From NCBI GenBank assembly GCA_016929335.1, contig JAFGIY010000082.1:1-64000 (forward strand): a DNA stretch of 64,000 nucleotides, given 5' to 3'. Below, one piece after another: positions 56,977 to 64,000 of this stretch. Each line of letters begins with the position of its first letter. The stretch's first letter is position 1. The position numbers were made by a program, and so were the translations under genes. The notes below the pieces were generated by a model that had not been told where the DNA came from, did no database searches, and saw only the letters and a program-made list of their open reading frames with translations. This DNA comes from Acidobacteriota bacterium (GTDB lineage Bacteria > Acidobacteriota > UBA6911).

Positions 56977-57586
56977 TCTCGACAACACTGTCTATCCGCG
57001 ATCCTCGGGCCTGATGCGGACCATCGGCGAGCGCATCAATCTCTATATGGTCGAGCGCCTCCATATTAAACCCGCGGACGTTAGCAGAATGCGCGACGAT
57101 TTCCTCCGGTCATTCGGTACAACACTCAACGCGCTTCGCCGCTTTTACGACGTCGATCCGGACGAATATCTCGACTTCGTTCACGACATCCCGATAGACC
57201 GGTATCTGCAACCCCATCCGGAACTCGATCGCATGCTGGAACGCATGGAGATGAGGAAAATCATCTTTACAAATGCCGATGCAAAACACGCCCGGCGCGT
57301 TCTTGCGCGCCTCGGCATTCTCCGCCATTTTGAATCCATCATCGACATTCATCTGCTGGATTTTGTCAACAAGCCCGCCCGGCGCGCCTATCGGACAGCT
57401 CTTAATTTCGCCTCGGCCGGGCCGGAGGAATGCCTGCTTGCCGAGGATTATCCGGTCAATATTATTCCGGCAAAAGAACTCGGCATGACGACGGTTCTGG
57501 TTGGAGAAGGCTTAAGAATAGACGGCGCCCACTATCACATCAACCGCATAACGGATCTGGAAAATCTGATCATTTCCTTCAGATAG
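56945..57586 (+). CDS. HAD-superfamily pyrimidine 5'-nucleotidase-like hydrolase
   Basis: 213 residues, TTG start, overlapping the ttcA-like gene by 32 bp. HAD motifs: [11 protein letters not shown] (nucleophile Asp), II IIFTNAD, III Lys in [20 protein letters not shown]. The sequence FDLDNTLYP is typical of the pyrimidine 5'-nucleotidase/SDT1 branch that dephosphorylates UMP and CMP. Co-directional and probably co-expressed with ttcA. Confidence 0.88.
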   Translation: MAKTLQCIFFDLDNTVYPRSSGLMRTIGERINLYMVERLHIKPADVSRMRDDFLRSFGTTLNALRRFYDVDPDEYLDFVHDIPIDRYLQPHPELDRMLERMEMRKIIFTNADAKHARRVLARLGILRHFESIIDIHLLDFVNKPARRAYRTALNFASAGPEECLLAEDYPVNIIPAKELGMTTVLVGEGLRIDGAHYHINRITDLENLIISFR

Positions 57587-57595
57587 CCAGGAATT

Positions 57596-58471
57596 TCACG
57601 AATTTTTTTTGTGGGCTTGGATGTAGCGGCCGAATTCAGGGGGCGGCTCAGTTTGAAATTCGAGCGGAGTGCCTCGAGTCGGATGTGTGAAGGCGAGATA
57701 GAACGCATGCAGGCCGAGCCTGCCGAGCGGATTCCGAGTGCTGCCATAAGCACGGTCTCCAACGATCGGATGCCCCATTTCCGACAGATGAACGCGAATC
57801 TGGTTTTTTCGCCCTGTTTCCAGAGTCACTTCAAGCACGGTGAGATCACGGATGCGGCGCAAAACGCGAAAATGAGTGACGGCGCTCTTCCCCCGCTTTT
57901 TGTTCTCCGTCGAATGCACCCGGAGCATCCTGTCCTCTGCCAGATGGCTTTGTATCGTTCCATGATTCCCGGCAACGACACCCTCTACAACAGCCCAATA
58001 CTTCCGCCGGATGTCGTGTCTGCTGAACACGCCCTGCAGCAATGACTTCACCCTCTCCGACTTGGCAAAAACCAGAATCCCGCTCGCGAGCTTATCAAGC
58101 CGGTGAACTACAAAGAGCTTCTGCCGGGTTTTATTTCTCCTCAGATATTCGCGCAGAAATGCAAAAGCTGTCCGTTCCTTCTCATCCGGTGTCGCCACTG
58201 TTAAAAGTCCTGCAGGCTTATGGATAAGGATAATATCTCCGTCCTCATACACGATCTCCACACCGCCCTCAATTCCGGCAGATGACATGCGAGGACCGAT
58301 TTCAATAACATCGCCCTCTTGAATGAGTCGATTTGCGATTGCGCAGGCTTCGCCGTTTACGCTAATCCTGCCTTGCGAAAGCATCTGGCGGAGAGTTCTC
58401 TTTGCAGCACCCGGGACAAGGAGCCGGAGGGAATCCAGGAGAGAGCCGGATTTTGAAGCTGCCGTTTTCAC
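57596..58471 (-). CDS. RluA-family pseudouridine synthase with S4 domain
   Basis: 291 residues. N-terminal S4 RNA-binding domain (LRQMLSQGRISVNGEACAIANRLIQEGDVIEI), then the catalytic domain: HKPAGLLTVA, VHRLDKLASGILVFAK with catalytic Asp, and ETGRKNQIRVHLSEMGHPIVGD. It converts uridines to pseudouridine in rRNA or tRNA; the target site is not predictable. It abuts the CarD-like gene upstream with no gap, an operon. Confidence 0.93.
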   Translation of the reverse strand: MKTAASKSGSLLDSLRLLVPGAAKRTLRQMLSQGRISVNGEACAIANRLIQEGDVIEIGPRMSSAGIEGGVEIVYEDGDIILIHKPAGLLTVATPDEKERTAFAFLREYLRRNKTRQKLFVVHRLDKLASGILVFAKSERVKSLLQGVFSRHDIRRKYWAVVEGVVAGNHGTIQSHLAEDRMLRVHSTENKKRGKSAVTHFRVLRRIRDLTVLEVTLETGRKNQIRVHLSEMGHPIVGDRAYGSTRNPLGRLGLHAFYLAFTHPTRGTPLEFQTEPPPEFGRYIQAHKKNS

Positions 58472-58894
58472 TTAGCTTCGATTGCAGACCAGCAATCGTG
58501 TCGTGTCAGCAAAGCGCACCGTGATTTTATTGGGGGCGATGAAAGCCTGGACACAGCCCAAACCGAAAGTCGCATGCTCGATCCAGTCGCCTTCCCCAAA
58601 GCTGCCCGACATGCTGTATTTCTTATGAGGTTTTGCAGCAGCTTCCTGCATCACCTCTTCCCACGATTGCCGGGTCTTCTTGGTAGTGGTTTTTTTGGTC
58701 GTCTTCGCGGCCGCTTTTTTAGACGCAACTTTTGGTACAGGCTTGGTAGCGCGAAAGTTGTGCTCGCCGTTGCATGTATTGCAGCGGACACGACGCGGTT
58801 TTGTCCCCTGCATCGCTACAATTGAATGAGCCAACACCATTTTGCATTTTGTGCAATATGCCTCAACATCAGAACCAACAGCGGTTTTACTCAT
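58472..58894 (-). CDS. Zinc-ribbon protein with Lys-rich linker and CarD-like SH3 domain
   Basis: 140 residues. YCTKCKM...RCNTCNGEH is a four-Cys zinc ribbon; a run rich in Lys, Thr and Ala (about 55-75) resembles histone H1-like tails; the C-terminal FGEGDWIEHATFGLGCVQAF...NKITVRFADTTRLL matches CarD/DUF3553-type Tudor-like domains. It may be a nucleoid or RNA-polymerase-associated factor. Common in several environmental phyla. Confidence 0.75.
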   Translation of the reverse strand: MSKTAVGSDVEAYCTKCKMVLAHSIVAMQGTKPRRVRCNTCNGEHNFRATKPVPKVASKKAAAKTTKKTTTKKTRQSWEEVMQEAAAKPHKKYSMSGSFGEGDWIEHATFGLGCVQAFIAPNKITVRFADTTRLLVCNRS

Positions 58895-59040
58895 GCGCCA
58901 TATACTACCATATTGAAAGCAAATAACTAGCCGGTTTTTTCGGCTTGCGCACCTCCGGAATGCCGGGGCCGGCGCCTTACGGGTGGAGATCCGTCATGCA
59001 TTTGCCATCTCGATTTGCTTAATTCGTGCGGATTCTTGGC

Positions 59041-59946
59041 TTAGGATTCCGCAGGTTTATGCAGAAATGCCCGCAGCTCGTCGAGGTTCTTGCGGATAAT
59101 GTGGACATCCTCTTCCAGAGGGGTTCTGGGCTCTATCTCATTTTGAGCCTGGATAATGGCTTCAAGCTGCCCCCTGATCTTTTCGAGATCCTCGCGAACG
59201 GTCGTGATCTGCTGCTTTAAATCGCTTATTTCCCGCAGGTTAAACTCATTCTTCTCGTTGAATTCAACCATATACTGACTCGCAGAGTCGATGTCCCCCA
59301 GTTTTGCTTCCGCCTGCGCCAGCCTTTCGCTGATCTCAGGCAGGCGCGGATCATGCGTTTCCTGCGGGACTTCGGGAACCGGCGGATTCTCCAGCCGCCG
59401 GCTCATGCTTTCGAGATTTTCCGAAAGCTGCTGCTCCAGATTCTTCATGTCCGCCTTGAGCTTATTCCTCTCAGTCTTTTCAATTTCTACTTCGGCGAAC
59501 CTGCCTGTGAGCGATTTGACCTGCATTTCCAGTTCCGAAAGCTTTGCCTGCGGAACTTCGGGAACCGGCATGCTTTCAAGCCGTCGGCCCATGCTTTCGA
59601 GATTTTCCGAAAGCAGCTGCTCCAGATTCTTCATGTCCGCCTTAAGCTTATTCCTCTCAATCTTTTCAAACTCGACTTCGGCGAACCTGCCTGTGAGCGA
59701 TTTGACCTGCATTTCCAGTTCCGAAAGCTTCACGTAGATATCATTCCCGGATACATCTCGAGAGTTTGACGCTTCCGCTCGGTTGGTATTGGCGGACTTG
59801 CCGTCCGAAAAGAGCGCGAAATATTTGTTGAATACCACGCCGCATTTTATGCAATCCAGCCTCTTCTCCTGAGCATAGCCACACTTTGGGCAATTAATTG
59901 TCTCAATTACAGATCCAGAATTATGCACTGCAGATTCCCTCCCCAC
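59041..59946 (-). CDS. Zinc-ribbon coiled-coil protein with tandem internal duplication
   Basis: 301 residues. N-terminal CPKCGYAQEKRLDCIKCG zinc ribbon, then a disordered part and long coiled coil. Two 62-residue copies beginning KLSELEMQVKSLTGRFAEVE (residues 73 and 135) end in PVPEVPQ and are nearly identical. A later coiled coil (DLKQQITTVREDLEKIRGQL) follows. No enzymatic motif. Likely a structural or scaffolding protein. Confidence 0.75.
   Translation of the reverse strand: MGRESAVHNSGSVIETINCPKCGYAQEKRLDCIKCGVVFNKYFALFSDGKSANTNRAEASNSRDVSGNDIYVKLSELEMQVKSLTGRFAEVEFEKIERNKLKADMKNLEQLLSENLESMGRRLESMPVPEVPQAKLSELEMQVKSLTGRFAEVEIEKTERNKLKADMKNLEQQLSENLESMSRRLENPPVPEVPQETHDPRLPEISERLAQAEAKLGDIDSASQYMVEFNEKNEFNLREISDLKQQITTVREDLEKIRGQLEAIIQAQNEIEPRTPLEEDVHIIRKNLDELRAFLHKPAES
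59359..59730 (-). repeat. Tandem 186-bp duplication inside the coiled-coil gene
   Basis: Two in-frame 186-bp units (59545-59730 and 59359-59544) encode almost identical 62-residue segments. DNA identity is very high by eye, which implies recent duplication. Confidence 0.85.
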
Positions 59947-60028
59947 GCCTAATCCTCCGGATTACGAGTTGACGAGATCTACCTTGATTTAAATTTGCTT
60001 GTCCCTATTATTTATCGGCCGGAAAAGG

Positions 60029-60583
60029 TTAAGCCTTAACAACTTGATTCATATGATGATGCCAGAGGATGCCCAGGATGGTCTTGCCGTCGTTGATTTC
60101 GCCGGTCCGGATCTTGTCCAGACACTCTTCGAGCGAGTAGGCTTCGACGGTAATATGTTCGCCCTCTTCCAGCCGCTGGGTTTTCAGAGTCAGATCCTTT
60201 GCAAGGAACAGATGAATGGCTTCGTCGCTGATTCCGGGAGTTGTATAGAAGGTGCATTCATGGGTCAGGCTTCCGGCGATATAACCGGTCTCTTCTTCAA
60301 TTTCCCGCGCGATTGTTTCCAGAGGAGGTTGGCCGCTATCCAGCTTACCGGCAGGGATTTCGAGAATGAATCTGCCGATGGGATACCGGAACTGGCGGAT
60401 CAGAAGAAGCCGGCCGTCCTTGAGAACCGGGATTGCCGCAACGCCGCCCGGATGAAGGACCACTTCCCGAATTGTGGTCCTGCCCGATGCCTGCCGGATC
60501 GTGTCTACATGAAGCTTCACAATTTTGCCGCTGTAGATTTCCTGATGCTTCACAATGGCGCTTTCCGGATTCTCCTGACTCAT
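60029..60583 (-). CDS. nudF: Nudix hydrolase (ADP-ribose pyrophosphatase type)
   Basis: 184 residues, GGAGG before ATG. HPGGVAAIPV and IRQFRYPIGRFILEIPAGKL precede the Nudix box GKLDSGQPPLETIAREIEEETGY. The box Glu/Gly spacing is right, but the first conserved Glu is Gln (GQ), while REIEEETG is intact. Family members hydrolyse ADP-ribose to AMP and ribose phosphate. The Gln may tune activity. Confidence 0.87.
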   Translation of the reverse strand: MSQENPESAIVKHQEIYSGKIVKLHVDTIRQASGRTTIREVVLHPGGVAAIPVLKDGRLLLIRQFRYPIGRFILEIPAGKLDSGQPPLETIAREIEEETGYIAGSLTHECTFYTTPGISDEAIHLFLAKDLTLKTQRLEEGEHITVEAYSLEECLDKIRTGEINDGKTILGILWHHHMNQVVKA

Positions 60584-60606
60584 ATTTCCTCCATTTTGCC
60601 TAAAGA

Positions 60607-60638
60607 ATACAGGATGTGCGGCTCAGGATACAGGATGT
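60607..60638 (+). repeat. Short direct repeat ATACAGGATGT
   Basis: Two copies (60607-60617, 60628-60638) in the gap between divergent nudix and dinG-like genes. No function known. Confidence 0.6.
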
Positions 60639-60680
60639 CTTCCATTTGGCTCTGAGTTAAACTGAAGCCGGGGAGAAATT

Positions 60681-62633
60681 ATGCAGATGATGTCGCATGA
60701 CGAGCTGAATCAGATCCTGGGCCCAGGCGGAGCCGTTGCAGCGAACCATCCTTATTATGAGCACAGGCCCGGGCAGATACAAATGGCACAGGCCGTCGCG
60801 GATGCAATGGAACAGAATCAGCACCTCTGTGTCGAAGCCGGCACCGGTACAGGCAAAACGCTGGCCTATCTCCTTCCCGTTATTTTTTCCAATAAGCGGG
60901 TCATCATTTCCACGGCAACAAAGAATCTTCAGGAACAGCTCTTTTTCAGGGACCTGCCATTCCTGGAAAAAGCACTCGGGCGCAAACTCTCCGTCTGCTA
61001 CATGAAAGGCCGCAGCAATTATCTTTGCTGGAATAAGCTCGAAGATATCGAGGGTGAAGCTTATCTCTTCTCTCCCCACGATCCCGAATACCTGAGATTG
61101 ATCAAAAAATGGGCGCAAAAGACATCCACAGGGGACCGTGCCGAGTTAACGGAACTGCCCGACGATCTACTGCTCTGGCACCGGCTGGACGCGCGACGCG
61201 AAACCTGCTCCGGCCAGAAATGCCGTAATTTTGATGCCTGCTTTGTCACCCGTGTCCGGCAGCAGGCATTGGAATCCGACATCATCATCGTCAATCATCA
61301 TCTGTTCTTCGCCGACCTGGCCCTGCGTCAGGGGGATTTTGCTTCCGTTCTTCCGGATTATTCGATCCTCGTTTTCGATGAGGCGCATGAACTTGAAGAC
61401 GTCGCAACCCAGTATTTCGGCGTCAGCATCAGTAACTACCGGGTTGAAGAGCTCGTCCGCGATACCGATCGCGCATTGCTGGAAACGGGCGCCGCCTCGG
61501 CATACATCGCCGAACAGCTGGAAAAGCTGGCGGAGCGGTCAAAGGAATTCTTCACGCAATTCCAGAATAAGGAAGGACGCTTCGTGCTGCAACCGCTCGG
61601 TTCAGGGCTGGGTGTCCGGCGAGGATTAAACGGCACGGACCGATTCAGCGACTCTTACCGGGGATTGCGCATGCAACTGAGCGTGCTCCGAAACGCGCTG
61701 GAAAATGTCACAGTCCAGAGCGATGCCATCGAAGCGCTGGCGCGCCGCTGCCTTGAAATGGAAGATGAACTGGGAACAATCATGGAATCCGAATCCTCAG
61801 AACATGTGTTCTGGTGCGAAATACGCGGCCGCGGCGTCTTTCTCTGGGCTTCGCCAATCAATATCTCATCCATTCTCAGAAAGCGCCTTTTTTCCTCCGT
61901 AGACTCGGCAATCCTCACCTCTGCGACTCTCTCGACGGGAGGAAATTTTCTATTCGTCAAATCACGCCTGGGCCTCGATCAGGCGCAGGAGCTGATTGTC
62001 CCCTCTCACTTCGATTTTGCCGGTCAGGCTATATTTTATGTGCCGCGGAATATACCGGAGCCGAGGGAAGAAGGCTGGGTGCGGCATGCCTGCAAGGAGC
62101 TGGAGATGCTGCTGGGAGCAAGCAACGGCCGCGCCTTCATTCTTTTCACCAGCTACAGCCAGATGGAACAGGTTTACCAGTCGCTGAAAAACCATCTGCG
62201 CTTCCCCATGCTTATCCAGGGAGAAAAGAGCAAATCCGGACTACTGGAATCCTTCCGCAATACGCCTAAAGCGGTCTTGTTTGCCACCAGCAGTTTCTGG
62301 CAGGGTGTCGATGTGCAGGGAGAACAACTGAGCTGTGTGGTTATCGACAAGCTTCCTTTCTCGGTACCGAGCGATCCGGTTGTTGCCGCGCGCATCGCGC
62401 AAATCAATGGATCGGGCGGCAATGCTTTCTACGACTATCAGATTCCGACCGCCACCATTCTGTTAAAACAGGGGATGGGCAGGCTGATTCGCAGCAAAAC
62501 CGACCGCGGAATTCTCGCTCTGTTGGATAAGCGCATTCTGACTAAGAGTTACGGTAGAATGTTTCTGAAGAGCCTTCCTCCGGCGCCGCTTACACATAAC
62601 TCCGACCAGGTCCGAAACTTCCTGTGTAATTAG
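60681..62633 (+). CDS. dinG: DinG-family ATP-dependent helicase (XPD-like)
   Basis: 650 residues, GGGGAG before ATG. Q-motif HRPGQIQMAQAV, Walker A EAGTGTGKT (52-60), DEAH box VFDEAHEL, and the HD2 motifs SFWQGVDVQGEQL and QGMGRLIRSKTDRG. Cys residues at YLCW and CSGQKCRNFDAC supply the 4Fe-4S cluster. DinG/XPD helicases unwind 5'-3', R-loops included, in DNA repair. Well within family length (about 650-710). Confidence 0.95.
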   Translation: MQMMSHDELNQILGPGGAVAANHPYYEHRPGQIQMAQAVADAMEQNQHLCVEAGTGTGKTLAYLLPVIFSNKRVIISTATKNLQEQLFFRDLPFLEKALGRKLSVCYMKGRSNYLCWNKLEDIEGEAYLFSPHDPEYLRLIKKWAQKTSTGDRAELTELPDDLLLWHRLDARRETCSGQKCRNFDACFVTRVRQQALESDIIIVNHHLFFADLALRQGDFASVLPDYSILVFDEAHELEDVATQYFGVSISNYRVEELVRDTDRALLETGAASAYIAEQLEKLAERSKEFFTQFQNKEGRFVLQPLGSGLGVRRGLNGTDRFSDSYRGLRMQLSVLRNALENVTVQSDAIEALARRCLEMEDELGTIMESESSEHVFWCEIRGRGVFLWASPINISSILRKRLFSSVDSAILTSATLSTGGNFLFVKSRLGLDQAQELIVPSHFDFAGQAIFYVPRNIPEPREEGWVRHACKELEMLLGASNGRAFILFTSYSQMEQVYQSLKNHLRFPMLIQGEKSKSGLLESFRNTPKAVLFATSSFWQGVDVQGEQLSCVVIDKLPFSVPSDPVVAARIAQINGSGGNAFYDYQIPTATILLKQGMGRLIRSKTDRGILALLDKRILTKSYGRMFLKSLPPAPLTHNSDQVRNFLCN

Positions 62634-62801
62634 GAATCTGTGTCATAGGGATGCAAAGATGAGTTCAGCCGGATGCTCATGTGCCTGAACTCAATCCCGC
62701 CCGGAGCTGTTGTGATGGAAAAGATTGTAGTATTCTATCGCTATCTTTCGATATCGGGCTTTTTGACAAAGACTAACTGAGGAGAACTGCAAGGAGGTTC
62801 C

Positions 62802-63818
62802 ATGCATATCTCATCGAATAAGCTGGGTTTCATCGGCGTTTGCTTTATCGCTCTGATGCTGGAACTGCCGGCTGCGGCGCAGACCCGGATTTTCAGAGGA
62901 AAAGTAACGGATGAGAAAAACCAGCCTATAAAGGGCGCAACGGTCATAATTCAAGGGATTGACGTTAAGTCACGGACATATAACGCAAAGACCGACAAAA
63001 AGGGGACCTGGGTCTATATGGGACTTCCGGAGGGTTTCTATCACGTTGCCGCACGCGCCCCGGGCTTCGTCCCTGCCTATCAAACTCAGATTCGAGCCGC
63101 TATCGATGAAACCGAAATCAATCTCCAGCTTAAGCCGGGCGAGGATCAGAAACTCCCTTTTGAAATGACCGCAGAAGAATTGCGAAGGCTGGAACAGGAA
63201 GCGGAAAGAGCGAAAAAACGGCAGGAAGCATCCGCTGAAGTTCAGGCTTTGTTCGATGAAGGAACCAGGCTCGCCGAGGCGGGAAGCCACGCGGAGGCGA
63301 TTGAGAAGTTCAAGCAGGCACTCGAGAAGGATCCGGATCAGCCCAATATCCTCGGAAATATGGCAGAGTCCTACAGAAAGATTGATAAAAACAACGAAGC
63401 GCTGGAAGCGTATCAGAAAGCGATTGCGCTGGAACCCGACAATGCCGTTTTTTATACGAACCTGGGTGTCGTGCTCGATAAACTGGGGAAAAGCACAGAA
63501 TCGCAGGAGGCTTTCACAAAAGCCGCCTCTTTGAATCCCGGAGGATCGGCGCAAAGCTACTTCAATCTGGGAGCTACTCTGGTTAACAGCGGTCGCTCGG
63601 AAGAAGCCATCGAACCGTTCCGGAAAGCTATCGCGGCGGATCCGAATTTCGGAGATGCCTATTTTGAGCTTGGCATGTGCCTCTCCGCGAAGCCGGAAAC
63701 CATGGAGGAGGCCATCAGGCATCTGAAAAAATATATCGAGATCGGGAATAAGCCCGAGCAGAAAGAAACCGCGAAGGCGATCATCGACGCCCTGGAACAA
63801 TCGCTGAAAAAGAAATAG
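62802..63818 (+). CDS. Exported TPR protein with carboxypeptidase-regulatory-like domain
   Basis: 338 residues, AAGGAGG 5 nt before ATG. Signal peptide (LGFIGVCFIALMLELPAAAQT). Residues 30-110 form a carboxypeptidase regulatory-like beta sandwich (FRGKVTDEKNQPIKGATVII...). A charged helix (about 120-145) and five TPR units follow (ALFDEGTRLAEAGSHAEAIEKF..., NLGATLVNSGRSEEAIEPF). This pairing is very common in acidobacterial secretomes. Likely a periplasmic protein-interaction scaffold. Confidence 0.88.
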   Translation: MHISSNKLGFIGVCFIALMLELPAAAQTRIFRGKVTDEKNQPIKGATVIIQGIDVKSRTYNAKTDKKGTWVYMGLPEGFYHVAARAPGFVPAYQTQIRAAIDETEINLQLKPGEDQKLPFEMTAEELRRLEQEAERAKKRQEASAEVQALFDEGTRLAEAGSHAEAIEKFKQALEKDPDQPNILGNMAESYRKIDKNNEALEAYQKAIALEPDNAVFYTNLGVVLDKLGKSTESQEAFTKAASLNPGGSAQSYFNLGATLVNSGRSEEAIEPFRKAIAADPNFGDAYFELGMCLSAKPETMEEAIRHLKKYIEIGNKPEQKETAKAIIDALEQSLKKK

Positions 63819-63896
63819 CAAAAGCGGCCGCGAATCTGCACGAATTAAACGAAGTGATGCACCCAATGCAGGACATATATTCGTGAGAAGCGGGGA

Positions 63897-64000
63897 TTAT
63901 TCCTCGTCCTCTTCAGAGGCGGCAAAACAGGCTTCGGCCCGGAGGCATCCGACGTCGGCAAGGTTTTGCAGAGCCGCCAGAGCAGACTCCGCCACAATAG
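63897..64000 (-). CDS. C-terminal end of an unidentified protein (rest outside window)
   Basis: The reverse frame ends LADVGCLRAEACFAASEEDEE with TAA at 63897-63899; 34 codons visible. The acidic end gives no family identity. Listed because it is open across the window edge. Confidence 0.4.
   Translation of the reverse strand, partial: IVAESALAALQNLADVGCLRAEACFAASEEDEE

Overview
The window is a piece of a Gram-negative bacterial chromosome carrying one large, apparently complete siphovirus prophage (about 47 kb, 8196-55223) inserted in tandem beside the remnant of an older, related element. The host looks like an environmental bacterium, possibly an acidobacterium. This rests on a secreted TPR protein with a carboxypeptidase-regulatory-like domain, a remnant of a short secreted 'ITGEW' protein and a Zn-ribbon/CarD-like protein. 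The host assignment is inference and is not proven by anything in the window.

Left flank (1-5.9 kb, nearly all minus strand): a PadR regulator overlapping an NADPH-dependent FMN reductase cut by the window edge; trkH translationally coupled to a HAMP sensor protein that has no output domain; a decayed secreted-protein gene; a radical SAM protein; and a second FMN reductase-like flavoprotein. At 6.2-8.14 kb lie a small HTH gene, an excisionase-like HTH gene and a tyrosine integrase, ending 55 bp before a 46-bp partial copy of a tRNA-Thr gene.

Prophage. The 46-bp att repeat (8196-8241 and 55178-55223) is the 3' part of the tRNA-Thr(CGT) gene. From left to right: a lambda-O-like initiator gene containing 12-bp iterons and an AT-rich stretch (8.7-9.5 kb); a first cargo block (10.3-13.5 kb: HEPN protein, membrane/PLD-like protein, membrane protein, GIY-YIG-like protein) with integron attC-like gaps; packaging and head genes (terminase subunits, gpW, portal, a protease-capsid fusion); neck and tail genes with an initiator-type tRNA-Met and a -1 frameshift site in the tail chaperone genes; tape measure, tip and fibre genes; lysis genes; a signalling cassette (CBS protein, hybrid kinase, response regulator) flanked by a duplicated gene end; a minus-strand block with a pentapeptide-TIR protein, a membrane partner and a RusA-like protein; a divergent immunity region with a leaderless XRE repressor; recombination and early genes with a tRNA-Ser; and excisionase-integrase directly abutting the intact tRNA-Thr.

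Right flank (55.3-64 kb): housekeeping genes (MBL hydrolase, TtcA-like thiolase, HAD nucleotidase, RluA-type pseudouridine synthase, Zn-ribbon/CarD-like protein, coiled-coil Zn-ribbon protein with a tandem duplication, Nudix hydrolase, DinG-type helicase, TPR lipoprotein-like secreted protein). The most novel material is the defence-like cargo (HEPN/PLD and TIR blocks), the phage-borne initiator tRNA, the in-gene iteron origin and the tandem att architecture.
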